From Membranipora membranacea (taxonomy: Eukaryota; Bryozoa; Gymnolaemata; Cheilostomatida; Membraniporidae), in assembly GCA_914767715.1 (NCBI GenBank), contig OU612069.1, positions 8,556,001-8,620,000 of the forward strand: a stretch of DNA of 64,000 bases, read 5' to 3'. A model generated the notes under the pieces. It was not told the DNA's origin. It saw only the letters and a program-made list of their open reading frames with translations, and ran no database searches. Of this stretch, positions 13,101 to 23,299 are shown piece by piece; position 1 is the first letter of the stretch, and each line of letters opens with the position of its first letter. The position numbers and the translations under genes are program-made.

Positions 13101-16100
13101 TGATATTCTGTATTGTCTTTGTAAGATAGGATTTCAACATCTGTAGAAAGCTATGGTTTATTTCGGTGAAAGCCTAATCAAAGCATCCTCTAGTTTGAAA
13201 TAAATTGAAATCCATAAAACCTCAAACAATCAACCCATCTCAGGTGGTTTAACTACATACCATCACCAGTGATGTTAGCTTTTTCCTCCTCTGTGGGGCT
13301 AAGACAGACCCCTGCATCATGATCACATCTCTGATGTCCTAAACACTGATTAGTCTGAGCACATTGCAGTACACAAACACCTCCATGACATCTTGTGTCT
13401 GACGGACAGCCTGATATATCACATGTGTCATGACAGTATCCATCCAAACAAGTTTTGCCATCACCTGAGCAATCTCCCTCTTCACCACAAGCTGAAATAC
13501 GATTGTATAATCTTATCTAAAGTGGCAACAAGAAGCCATTTAGCGCATCCTTATAAAAGGTATGGGTGGCTAGCTAAGGCATCTGTGTAGAGATCACCTC
13601 CATCAACAGCGTGGGTAGGGAACGGGATACAAACTTGAAATTCTCAGATTGACGAGCCAGTATCCTAACCACCCTGCCAGACTTCTATTTCATGGACAGC
13701 TCTCAGAGTGAAATGCGAAATGAAAACTTTGTTTGGATACCATACCAAATAGAAAGACCTGACAGACCGCTCCAGCATATAAAATAAGCCCATCATCACA
13801 TTTACATCCTCCATTTTCGCCACACACAGAGTTCCTTATGAGGTCATCACATGTTTTTGCCTCAGAAATGGCCACCTAGAAAAACAATCGGGTTTGAAAT
13901 GAAAAAGTACAATTAAATGAAGCGTGAATTGAATGTTATAATAAAAAAAAGTTAAACCACAGCAGTAGTTTTATTGCAATTATTTGTCATGTCGCTTTTA
14001 TGATCTGAATTGTATATCAGATGTGATATCAGAGAACAAATGGATCTCTTTTGCTAGATACTGACCAATGTATATCCTTGTGGATCTGTAGTGGAAGGAG
14101 GACATGAGACTTCATACTCTATACACTCTATTGGAGATTCTGAGGACTGTCGTTTTCGTCTTTTATCGCTAAAATCATCGCACTCGGGAGGATCTGAAAC
14201 GACGTGAATCTTTGAATTACAAGATTCTCGAAAAAATTGATTTGTAAGAGGGATATGTATAAGTTGTTTTTCGTTTTGAAGGGTGAAATACAATCCTTAA
14301 ACTTACTTATACCATATTCTTAATTGAAAACTGTCATATTCATATCAGCTGTTGGATGAAAGTAAATTCCCCTTACCAGTCAGTTGCATGCAGCTTGTTA
14401 GTGCATTGATCAATCTAAAGTCAGGTCTGGGAGTATGGGCTGGGAACTATGAACAGATTTTGAAAGGCCATTCAGTTATTAGGTAATGTGCTGACTCTGA
14501 GTGGCTATGCGTATGGAGACGGCCAAGCAACCTACATTCAACTGCCATTCAGAGCAAGTATTTCGGCTTATCTATTACCATTTGAACACAATTTTAGCTT
14601 ATTTGACAGTGCTTCCTAGAGCTAGTGAAACCTAGCGAAAGGGTAACAGATGTGAAGAAGTCGATTCCTCTTCGATCGCATAACATGAGGGACACCCTAC
14701 ACCAATGCCGGCAACAGTATACCAACGCTGAGAAAGACAAAGTAAGAAATCTACGACTGCGGAAGTGGTTGTAGAGGTAGATTTGGTTGTAGTGATTGGG
14801 CCATGAGGTGGATGGCGATGATGATGACAATGGTGATGATGACAATGATAGTGATGATAATGAAGATGATGATGATATAAAAAGATGTACTTATTCTTTC
14901 GAATCAAACCTGGACCGTTGCCGTTGCCGCTGTGCGTAATATCTGGACAGTCATCTTGCTGACAGTACACACATACTCCTTTTCTACACACAGATGATAC
15001 ATCATATGTTGGTAGGTGAAAGATGCTCTGAATGAAACTGAACCTGCGTTTTCGTGATTCTGTGCCTGCATATGAAAATTACAAATTCAATATTAGCAAT
15101 GAATGACAATTAAATATTCAGGACAAATTGCTCAAAAGACTGACAAAATGTGTAGGTGATCCAGTTGTCACTTGCGTGGAAAAGTATTAGGAACAAGGAC
15201 CCTTCCAATTACATTCTCATATTTTTACCGATTCAGGCACTTCATATTGGTTTTGTTACAGAAATGAAATAAATCAGAGAATTGTAATGAATGTTTTGAA
15301 CTTACCACAGTCAGCGTCTAAGTTACATGTTTCATACAGCGTATCAACATCAATACTGGGAGCAGTCTTACATAACCCATTGTCGCATGTTTGTCCAAAC
15401 GAGCAGTCATTATTTGATTGACATGGAGATTCACAGATATCATCGAGAGAGCAAACTTGCTGCCTTCCACAATCACTATCTAAAAGCAGTCAAATACAGG
15501 TTTCAACTACCAAAGCGAAAGGAATGTAGCTCTAAAATAGTTCCTAATATTTTGCTGACAAGCGTAACAAATATCAACCTGTAGTTATTTAAGTGGTCCA
15601 GTGAAGATTCTATGGAGAAAGATGTAGACTGTAAAATTTTGCATTCACAAAGTCAAAACTGTACTGTCTTCATGCGCTTCCTTAACAAGATATTCAGTGC
15701 TGGCTGATGCTTGAACTTAAGCAAAGCTCCGGTCACAATAAATTTCTTATGGCTACTTCGAAAATGTCGAGAGCCGATGGTTAGGCTTTGAACTGATAAG
15801 ATGTAGGGTAGGAAAGACAGCCAATGCCAGGTAAATGAGAGATATTGAAATTGAAAATAATTTACTTTCAGGAAAGTAGCATAAGGCCAGCCATTGGCTC
15901 TTCCACTCACCCCCCCCCCCCCCTCCCCAACCACGTGTAGTAAACTATCGTAATAGTCAAAGATCCACATCTGATAATAACTCACTTGTTTCACATTGTT
16001 GGCTGCAAACACCACTAGGTGAACAGCTGAATCCTGGGTAATTCTCACAATTAACTGAACAATAGGGAAGGCAGTATCCAGAGCGGCAGACAGCATATAT

Positions 16101-17437
16101 CGGACATTGAGAGTCAAACATACAACCTGCAAAAATCAATGTTTCCATACATAATCTTCTGTCCATATTTTGTTTTCTCAATATTAAGGCAAATTGCTTA
16201 GACACCAGACTAAAAGAAAAACAACAGACAAAATTTGAACTGCAAGCTCTTAATGTTATTCTATGTTCAGAGTTGTCCTCCCTCCAGTTTGGTTACCACA
16301 CAGCATAGGAAAAAGAAGCTAAGATGGACGTATCTTGGAAACTGTTCATAATAGGATGAAATATTTTCCGGGTTTGAAAGCTGATTAATCTCAGTTCAAG
16401 TTACAAAAACCATCAAAACATTTCAGGAAGTTTGTCACCCAAACAGGCAATAAAATAAAATATATTTTATCATATTATGAGCGGTTTGTATCGTTTCAGC
16501 TCACTGTGTGGGTTAAGGAGTACTACAAGGTACAACTCCATACATATGTTCAAATTCAGGCTCAGAAAAGTGTCTACTAAGACATCCTATCAAGGAAAAT
16601 GTTTATTAAGACATCCTATCAACCTCAGCAAACGATAAAGAAAAATACCAGTGAAAATGTCTTCATCTATGTCTGGTATGGTACAGGATTGTGAAGATGG
16701 ATCGCACACCAAAGCTCCCTCACAATCTCCTTGCTCTCCCGGGGTGCAACTTTCTGGAGGATAAGCTATGCAGACACCTATACCATCTCTTATACAGTCA
16801 CAAAATCCATCTACACACAGGCTGTTCAATCCTGTAACCAGTTGTAAACAGATGGTTATCCGTCGAACACTCATGAATGTGTAAGATCAGGGATAACTTA
16901 GTATCAGAGGTATCGGATTCTCGATTGCAAGATCCTGGGTTCGAGCCCCACGTGTGCATTGGTTTGTACAACTTGATTTGGCTGTTGTGGGCCACACCCC
17001 CTGGCTGTTCAGGATAGTAAAAACCAACTACGGCAAGCCCCATTGCAATAACCTTGAAATCAATGAAGTTGCACTTATCTCTTCAAACACCACACTTTGT
17101 TAATGAAAAATGTCTCATTTATGATAAATACACAAGCATAGGCGAAATTAGACAAAATGAAACTCATCACCATGTTCACGTCATCTAACAAAGTGAAATG
17201 ATATAAATTTCATACTCTCAATTTTTGAACCAAACTGCCAGTTTTGAATTTAGGCCAGTGATATGTTGCATAAGAAGGCATAATAAGAAGTCATATTGGA
17301 ATATAATTCGTACTCTGATTGTCACTCACCGCAGTATGAGGGATGAGAATCTTGATCACATGTCACATTATCTATCACCCGTACAATAGGAAAACATTCT
17401 TCGGATTCCTCATCACAATAGTAATTGGAATGTTCAT
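6410..17437 (-). CDS. 5'-truncated paralog of the Cys-rich membrane protein
   Basis: This is the copy-A version of the gene at 41,973-63,989. Exons are 17437(cut)-17330, 16831-16649, 16126-15986, 15479-15306, 15065-14910, 14193-14066, 13875-13746, 13491-13261, 12747-12599, 11901-11691, 11493-11350, 10119-9950, 9568-9376, 8765-8685, 8488-8450, 7855-7739, 7115-6963 and 6522-6410. All phases match and I found no stop codon or broken splice site, giving about 873 codons. The most 5' exon is cut by the duplication breakpoint. By chance a TTTAG acceptor sits at the junction and would keep phase 1. No upstream exons, signal peptide or start follow it up to 23,300, so it either uses a new promoter or is a young pseudogene. 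Residues differ at scattered sites from copy B (for example ANITGDG against AIITGDG). Multibasic sites, the TM exon and the tail are kept. Confidence 0.8.
7314..7538 (-). other. Unclassified intronic open frame, copy A (74 aa)
   Basis: An ATG-led frame begins MPSDIDDLDISQMLLG and ends SLMKRV-stop, inside an intron of the Cys-rich gene. It is unchanged in copy B (42,877-43,101), but the whole block is nearly identical, so that says little. No splice sites or family were recognised. It may be a transposon remnant or a chance ORF. Confidence 0.25.
9376..9568 (-). other. Transmembrane exon of the Cys-rich gene, copy A
   Basis: The exon opens with a last Cys motif (DADCESGHTC), passes through a short acidic stalk, and encodes the hydrophobic run LAIPLAVLLLLGILTLLMW followed by KRHQA, a typical stop-transfer basic flank. 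The donor CAG/GTTGGT gives phase 1, which fits the basic exon at 8,765. If the donor is skipped, the frame runs on through a second hydrophobic stretch to TGA at 9,215. The matching read-through in copy B ends at a different stop (44,740), because a T-run indel changes the frame. That makes the unspliced tail a poor candidate for the true protein end. Confidence 0.8.
10197..10826. repeat. Intronic repeat-derived sequence
   Basis: The segment GACATGAAACAAAAA(T)GAGCAAAATCA occurs twice in the same orientation, at about 10,200 and 10,788, inside the 1.2-kb intron between exons 11,350 and 10,119. The copies flank about 590 bp of AT-rich sequence. This may be a dispersed element with direct terminal copies. 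It is equally present in copy B near 45,750-46,370. Confidence 0.35.
12035..12200 (-). mobile_element. tRNA-derived SINE (family 1), copy A
   Basis: Read on the minus strand, it begins with a tRNA-like head: CTCAGATGGTTAGAGC (box A region) and GGTTCGAATCCC (perfect box B). A shared core follows, ending in CGCCCTTAAGGCACC and TTTATT. Related cores occur at 12,846-13,015, 21,990-22,125 and 59,553-59,677, which marks a dispersed family. Confidence 0.7.
12217..12360. repeat. Direct and inverted repeats with poly-C tract, copy A
   Basis: TTGACAAGCTTTGTTC occurs at about 12,217 and 12,306, and its inverse AAAAAGCTTGTCAAG at about 12,346. The last pair flanks a run of about 14 C. In copy B the run is only about 9 C. 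The result is a small hairpin next to the SINE, prone to slippage. Confidence 0.6.
12846..13015 (-). mobile_element. tRNA-derived SINE (family 1), second copy in A
   Basis: The minus strand shows GGCTCAGTTTGGTTAGAACGCC (box A region, split as GGCTCAGTTTGG + TTAGAACGCC), a weak box B (GTTTGAGTCCC), and the family core with GGGGTTTGTTTGACCCC and GCCTCGCCCTTAA. Copy B has it at about 48,388-48,558. Confidence 0.65.
13570..13682 (-). mobile_element. tRNA-like SINE remnant, copy A
   Basis: Minus strand GGCAGGGTGGTTAGGATACTGG is D-arm-like, and GTTTGTATCCC sits where box B is expected. It lies in the intron between exons 13,746 and 13,491. Copy B equivalent at about 49,105-49,228. Confidence 0.45.
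14810..14880. repeat. GAT/GAC-rich trinucleotide microsatellite, copy A
   Basis: Run of GATGATGAC-type triplets in the intron after exon 15,065-14,910. Copy B carries it at about 50,343-50,406 with changes. It produces a false His-rich frame on the minus strand. Confidence 0.8.
16854..17268. mobile_element. 415-bp insertion found only in copy A, with tRNA-like core
   Basis: Copy B has just 15 bp between the same flanks (…TAAACAGAT and CATAAGAAGGC…). The insert contains GGGTTCGAGCCCC at 16,937-16,949, a perfect box B, preceded about 40 bp earlier by a box-A-like GTATCAGAGGTATCGG. This fits a SINE that landed after the duplication, or was lost from B. It starts only about 23 bp upstream of a splice acceptor, so it could disturb the branch point. 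I could not define a target-site repeat. Confidence 0.65.
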
Positions 17438-17462
17438 CTAAACATAATATTTGCGAAAACTA

Positions 17463-18330
17463 ATAACAATTATTGTGGCCAAACAAAGTTTTTTTGAAAG
17501 TTCTCACATACGAAGCCGCTTTCATTAACCATGGTGCACACAAGAAATGCCAACATAATTTTTCATTGCATCTTCATTTTTCTTAAATTTAACGCAAAAG
17601 AATGCCAAAAAACACCTCAAAAGTCTTTAAAAAGACCTCAAAAGTCCCTAAAAATAGCTGTTTTTTGGCATTCTTTTGTGTTAAATTCAAGAAAAATGAA
17701 GATGCAATGAAAAATTATAGTGGTATTTCCTGTGTGCACCATGGTTAATGAAAGCGGCTTCGTGTGTGAGAACATTCAAAAAAACTTTGGCCACAATAAT
17801 GGTTATTTGGACAGCATGTTTGGCGTTATGCAAAGGTGGCGAAAATATTAGCCGTATTCGAGAGTCTACTGTCATTGCAATATGCAAGCTAATCTTTTTG
17901 AAAGTCAATGTGTATGACATTTGAAGAGTACTCTAAGAAAAAATCTTAATTAATTTTGATTCGAGCCTATGATCGGTTGTGAATTAACGATTGAAATTTC
18001 ACATATTTTCACAGTTCACAAAATAAATGCGTTGTATGGCGTGACGTAAAAAGTCAATTTAGACTAGTCATATATCAAAGAAAATCAAATTTTACGATGA
18101 ACGCAATCTCTAAATATACATTCCACCTGATTTGAAATTTCTTGCAATTAATTTGACTGCTCAATCTGCATCGACAAACAAAGCGTTTTCTGCCTCATTT
18201 CCTCCCTGAAATGACACAACGTCATTGAATCAAGTTTTTGTTCAGGTATTCATTTTCAGTAGCTCGGCAGCTTTCCAACGGTATATGATATGTTGATATT
18301 CGGATCGGTCTTTGACATTACCTTAAAAGG
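17463..18330. mobile_element. Foldback (palindromic) element, copy 1
   Basis: Arms 17,463-17,613 and 17,660-17,806 are inverted copies at roughly 90% identity around a spacer of about 45 bp. A further 520 bp follows with motifs shared by the element at 25,471-26,533: GACAGCATGTTTGGCGTTAT, GTGACGTAAAAAG, AACGTCAT and CAGCTTTCCAACGGTATAT. No protein is encoded, so it is a non-autonomous foldback or MITE-like element. It begins about 25 bp from the copy-A duplication breakpoint. Confidence 0.75.
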
Positions 18331-18930
18331 AGTTTCAAAGTACAAAATTCGAAAAGCATTTGGATCGTCTAATTCCTAGAGTTTTAAAAACTGATGTGAC
18401 ATGTTCTTTGCGTTTTTTGTTCAGAATAACACGTATGCAAGCTTTTTGAAGAATAAAAACTCGTTTGAGATCTGTGTCGGTGGCATGGCCCCAGAATTCA
18501 ATTCCATAAAGTAAATGTGCGTAAAAGAAGGAGTAACACAGGTCAATCATTGTTTTTTTATCAAAATAAGAGCGAGCTGCCCTCATCATTGTTAAAATTA
18601 GGTTGAGTTTTCGGCAGAGGTCTACGAGATGATTCTTAAAAGTTATATTGGAGTCAAGTATGATGCCTAAAACTTTTGTGTTGTTTTTAATTTCTACTGT
18701 TTAACACCTGGTGTCAATTTTATATTCTGTCAAATCAATTTGTCTTCTTGGCGATTTAAAAATAGTGTGGAATGTTTATGAATGCTTTATAACGAGCCTG
18801 TTGAATATGCACCAAGTTTCAACTTTTGAAATTTCTTGTTTTAATAGGTTTTTGTCGGTTGAGAAGATATTTGTGTCATCAGCATATAATACATAATTCA
18901 GGGAAGGAGCAGCTTTTAATAAGTCGTAAT

Positions 18931-19269
18931 CACTATGGTTCCATGGGTCGATTTTGTGGCTCACTCCAATTTCGAATGGTTAGAATCCAGTGGATTCTTA
19001 CCATTCCAAAGATGGGAAAAACATGAAAAGAATCTGCCGCGGCCGAGAATTGAACACCGGCCTCCCGCGTTAAATCCCTTTGAAGGCATTGTGTGCAACG
19101 CCACTAACCATTCAGCCACGACGCCAATTAGGAAATACCTCGAATAAACACGGTTCGGATATTCGCGTCCAAAAAGTCATTCGTCACAATCAGAATTTGA
19201 CTTTAATGCCATTTCCATGGGGCGATTACTACCGAAATCCTTACATAATCGATCCATGGAACCATAGTG
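18931..19269 (-). mobile_element. MITE-like element with a tRNA-like core, copy 1
   Basis: Ends are inverted repeats: CACTATGGTTCCATGG at the left and CCATGGAACCATAGTG at the right, extending with ATCGA. Inside, the minus strand carries a type II tRNA-like sequence: GTGGCTGAATGGTTAG (box A region) and, about 50 bp on, GGTGTTCAATTC in the box B position. A sister copy lies at 55,995-56,279. The element sits in the decayed LINE between its GVPQGS and YADD segments. The target-site repeat is unclear. Confidence 0.7.
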
Positions 19270-19292
19270 AATGTAAATCAAGAATGTATACA

Positions 19293-19341
19293 AATATGTA
19301 TGTATGTATATGTATGTATGTATGTATGTATGCATGTATGT
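19293..19341. repeat. (TATG)n microsatellite
   Basis: About 12 imperfect TATG units just outside the MITE-like element, within sequence that interrupts the decayed LINE. Confidence 0.9.
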
Positions 19342-20779
19342 TTATATTTGGTCTCAATCTCTGAGAAATAAAACTGTCTCTATAGGATGCTCTGTAAAAT
19401 TATTAAAACTGTTGAGTCTGTAATAATAAATAAAATGATAAGACCATAAAAAAATACTATTACATTTTGAATATACTATTTAGCTATTAGATACACTCTG
19501 CTCTAATACATTTGGCACGGATCTGCATGCGGAACTTGATTGATTGATATCTGCCTGACGGCAGCTGGTAAAGCTGGATAACAAAGGACCTAAAATTGAA
19601 CCTTGCGGGACACCAATTGTGATAGGTTTCAGACTTGATTTTCAGCTCTCAACTGCACAAACACAAATTGTTGCCTGTTAGTTAGATAGCTTTTAATTAG
19701 CAAGGCGGCTGAGCTTTGAAAGCCATTGAGAAATAATTTATGAACTAAAATATTGTGGTCATTGGTGTCAAAAGCTTTAGAACAATCAATAAAAATACCC
19801 TGAGTCACGGCTTTGGTGTTAAAATTGTCATAAAGCTGCTCCATTAGTTCATTTATTGGAAAGGTAGTATTTAGACCTTTTCTAAAACCAAATTGTTTGT
19901 CAGTTAAAATGCTTAAATCATCTAAAAATTTATAAATTTGCGTGGTTATAATCTTCTCTACCATTTTTGAAATGGCGGTAAGGATAGAGATGGGTCGGTA
20001 ATTATTTTTATCAAATTTGTCACTTTTTTTTAAAAACTGGGACAACACGTGCAATTTTGAGACAGTCAGGGAAACAAGAACTTTTGATGATTAAATTGAT
20101 TAGAAAAACTCGAATCGGTCCTATAACAGATTTATTCTCTTTCACAGCTCTAGTCGGAATCCGATCGTTTCCTGTAGCTTTATTCGTATCTAAATTCTCA
20201 ATTTTTGGCATTATATCATGGGTGCAAATTTCATAGAAAGAGAAGGTAGGTGGCATTTTAGTAGGAACAAGGTATTAAGAAAAGCATGAAGTAGATGGCG
20301 GTAGTTCAGAAGCCAAATCCAAGCCGTTAAAGTAGGAAGCACATGGTGGATAAAAACTGAATATATTCTAAACAAACTGTTGAATAGGATGCGGGCATTT
20401 ATAAGCTGGTGACAGTCTTCTCTGGAACGTTTTTTTATATGTCAATTATGCCAGCTCGTATTTATTAGTGACAACACCACTTTATTGAAAAACATTTCAA
20501 GCCAACCTTAAAACCTATTATTTGGGGTTAACATTCGGAGTTGCACTGACTCTGGAAAAAAGGAGACAATTCCTGACACTTAAGACTTTATTGCTGAACA
20601 AATACACTGAGTTCCGGATATAAAACTACAATATTATTTTCTTTTTAATATGATACTGTCTCATAGTGCTCAAGGTTTATATTTAACTTCAAAATGTAAT
20701 TAGATAGTTTATCTGCATCAAATTTAATTGAAGAACCTTTTTGCACGCCTTTTTTCAGCCAATTGTATTGATTTTTCAG

Positions 20780-21604
20780 ACCCAGGCTATGAAGGCCATA
20801 GAAGGATCATCTACAAGTGAGATGATCTGGCGTGATATGCCCCACTATGGCAGTAGCAAACTATGGTGCCAGTTTTCGGGTGAGGGCCGCGCAGCAAGAA
20901 GAAAATGGTGGAACAAAAGTTCTATCTCTGCCTCGGAAGTAAGTTGCTTTTCATAAATTGTCTACATGGCTTGTTTTAGGGCACAAAAAATATATGAATA
21001 TTTGCGTACCACAGCAGCCAAAATTCTTTCAATATTAGCTTTGTGAGGAAGAACAGCAAATACAAAATAAGAATTAACCCTCAATCCTCACATCCAATGT
21101 GGCAAACATCCCTTCAATGCGCCTAGATATCCTACTTTCTTGACCCAATGTACAGGAGGATGCAGAACCTTCAACTCAATTTATTGGTTTGACAGTCAAA
21201 TCTAATTGATTGAGTCTGTAAGCTTCTTTAACAATATTTCAATATCCTTTGTTTTAGGGGCAGTGCAGAGCCCACGCCCAACAAGAAGGCAATTCAACTC
21301 CAAGTTGGAGTATTCCTGACCCAGGAAGGCCATGGAGCGAGAAAGGTAATGCAAAACAATGAAATTATGTTTGCGATTGGGTCATGAACAATGCAGTCTG
21401 CCTAGGTAACACATACACCTGCAGTTCGGTGTTCACGAGGAGCCCAATAATCAGGTGTATGGCTGAATTATGATGGACAATCCGCCTCATCAGTACGAAG
21501 GCAAACATCTTTAGGTAAGGAACTCATATTTTCCTCTCTTAGATTGTGTCAGAATAGTCAGTGTCTGTATGGTAAACCTTGTCACTGTCAGCATACTTAC
21601 ATAA
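20780..21604 (+). CDS. Possible plus-strand gene fragment (2-3 exons)
   Basis: Exon 20,780-20,938 has a TTTTTCAG acceptor and a GAA/GTAAGT donor. It is open in phase 0 (TQAMKAIEGSSTSEMIWRDM…, later HYGSSKLWCQFSGEGR, RRKWWNK). Exon 21,258-21,345 (TTTTAG acceptor, AAAG/GTAATG donor) continues in phase 0 (GQCRAHAQQEGNSTPSWS). A third exon at 21,543-21,604 fits in phase 1 and ends in a stop. GC content is higher than in the flanks. I do not recognise the family, no first exon was found, and it may be a gene remnant or a captured fragment. Confidence 0.35.
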
Positions 21605-21989
21605 GTTTTATTTATTGCAAATACAAGAGACCTCGTTCATCTTGACAAAATAACATCAGTTTGATCTGTAGGGAGTTATAGCTCTGAGCTGGAAGCCTCA
21701 GTGAAGTTGTAATGCATTGTATGCGTATTGAAAAGTACTGCCTGTTCTCAAAAAGCAATTATGCAGGTTTTTCACTATTTTAGGGTAATTATGATGACTT
21801 GAAAATTCAAAAAGTTTATAAAGTGGATACCCAATTTTTTTTTCTCCCAAATAAGAAGGTAGATTTGCCTCAAACCTACTTTTTACTGACATGTAATTCT
21901 CGCTCGTCATAAATCTGATGAATGTTTGTCTCCGCAGCAGTTGCTTAGTCAGCTTCCTGTGCTTAAAGGCTACAGAAAGACGGATGAAA

Positions 21990-22125
21990 TATATCTGCTG
22001 GCAACTCCCACTGCAGTCCACTGACTACTGGGAGTTGTTGGACCCCCAGGTGTGCTCCGACCTGCCTACAAACTGAGAGCAAATTGGCGCAGTCATTGCA
22101 GCCTCGCCCTTAAGGCACACTATTT
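21990..22125 (+). mobile_element. SINE family 1 fragment, opposite orientation
   Basis: Contains CCACTGCAGTCC, TACTGGGAG, CCAGGTGTGCTCCGACCTGCC and GCCTCGCCCTTAAGGCAC, the reverse complement of the core of the elements at 12,035 and 12,846. The tRNA-like head is mostly degraded. Confidence 0.6.
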
Positions 22126-23299
22126 CGCCGCCACGATGTGGTGAGTGACCAACCATTGGGATTTTAACCAACATAACCAACATTGTTGTGCAGTAGATTA
22201 CGATATTTTTATATTAAACAAATTCATAGCACTGTCGGTGAAATTGATGCGTAGGGTCAAAATATTTCCCTCTTTATCATCTATGAGTTAATTATGCCTA
22301 CTGCTGCACAAGCCCATTTGTCTCTTTTGTCTAATTCAGAGACCTATTCATGTTAATTAGTGATGTTATTTACTAACTTACAATGTCTAAATGGAAATAT
22401 TCATTATTTTAACTTATGTGGATTAACGATGTTCATGAGCACAACGTGTGTAGTTTTTAAATTCAGTCTTCTTTAAAAGATAAACTTTACGTTTGTTTCA
22501 TTTTGCATCTATTTTTAGAGAACTAGTAGCAAACCTTTTATAGCTAAACAAAACAGTTTATACTTGTTAAACATTTTTTATTATTTATCACATTCAAATC
22601 ACATTCATATAGTGTTGCAGATTTTCCGGATTGTTAGAACAATCTAGATATAATTGATTGTTTGCCAAATGTCAGATTTGGTGGAACAATACACTAAAAC
22701 AGAGGAAAAATAAAAAATACAGCTTCTTTGAATAACTTTTTAATTGGACATAATTGTTGAGGCATATTATGGTTGCTCGAATCTGCAAAAACTGTTACAT
22801 AAACTCAACATACAATAGTATCAAGATTCTTATGAGAGCATCCACTGTCTTATGGACAGAACAAAGCATTCAAAAAGTTTTCATGAAAATCTTTTGAGCT
22901 GTAGGGATTTGACGTTGGTTCGAGCTGACATGAACAAAGTCTGACCCTTCAAGTTACGAATGTTCTCATATGTTATAACAAAATTGAGCTATATGATAAC
23001 ATGTTGAGTTTAGGATATACATCTTCCAGACAAAATTGTCACAAGGAATATTAAATGAAAATTACAGGACAAGTAACTGGTCTATTTAACACTACTACTA
23101 CTAGCGAGTAAATAGATTATAGTATTTTCATACCAAAGTGTGAGAGATCAAATTTTAAATCAATCAGTCGGAATCTCTCACACGCGCTAAGTATTTTTGG
23201 AAACATAGGATAATTGAACACAATGAGCTATGTGAATACTCACGTCTTTAACTATGTAAAACTAGCTGCAGCACGGAGGAAATAAATTTGAAAACAGTG
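22126..23299. other. Intergenic stretch without recognised features
   Basis: AT-rich sequence between the SINE fragment and the channel stop codon. A minus-strand AATAAA at 22,577-22,582 could serve a long channel 3' UTR (about 720 bp past the stop), but nothing else supports it. Confidence 0.4.

Larger units (their letters stand above)
1..17436. repeat. Segmental duplication, copy A (left end outside window)
   Basis: Base 1 aligns with 35,798 and base 17,436 with 52,576, in the same orientation. The coordinate offset drifts only from about 35,797 to 35,140 through small indels, so exons, introns and embedded SINEs are all shared. Visible differences are a longer CTTAT microsatellite (about 230 bp here), longer poly-C runs near 12,328 and 15,910, and a 415-bp insertion at 16,854-17,268. 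Homology stops inside a coding exon after 17,436. The left end lies outside the window because identity already holds at base 1. Confidence 0.95.
18335..20256 (-). mobile_element. Decayed non-LTR retrotransposon (reverse transcriptase remnant)
   Basis: Pieces of a Jockey/CR1-like RT run 5' to 3' on the minus strand: PDCLKIARVVPVFKK (near 20,060), NNYRPISILTAISKMVEKII, KQFGFRKG, IFIDCSKAFDTNDHNILVHK, then GVPQGSILGP near 19,605 in another frame. After an interruption come LYADDTNIF near 18,880 and a 3' region ending near 18,335. Frameshifts (for example in the T-run at 20,030) and stops are present. Normally about 100 bp separate GVPQGS and YADD; here it is about 730 bp because of inserted sequence. 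It is a different family from the LINE at 30,150-33,135. Confidence 0.85.

Noticed and set aside
14594-14991. His-rich minus-strand open frames
   Set aside because: They read through the GAT/GAC microsatellite in an intron; the supported exon ends at 14,910 with a phase-1 donor.
15327-15584. Plus-strand 85-codon frame (and its twin at 50,859)
   Set aside because: It is the antisense shadow of the Cys-rich exon 15,479-15,306.
16893-16953. Functional tRNA gene with perfect box B
   Set aside because: The D-arm and acceptor stem do not pair convincingly and it sits in a copy-specific insertion; a SINE is the better reading. The same holds for the other tRNA-like sites.
21698-22021. Minus-strand 107-codon open frame
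   Set aside because: No splice sites or recognised family; its start overlaps the SINE fragment, so it is probably chance or transposon debris.
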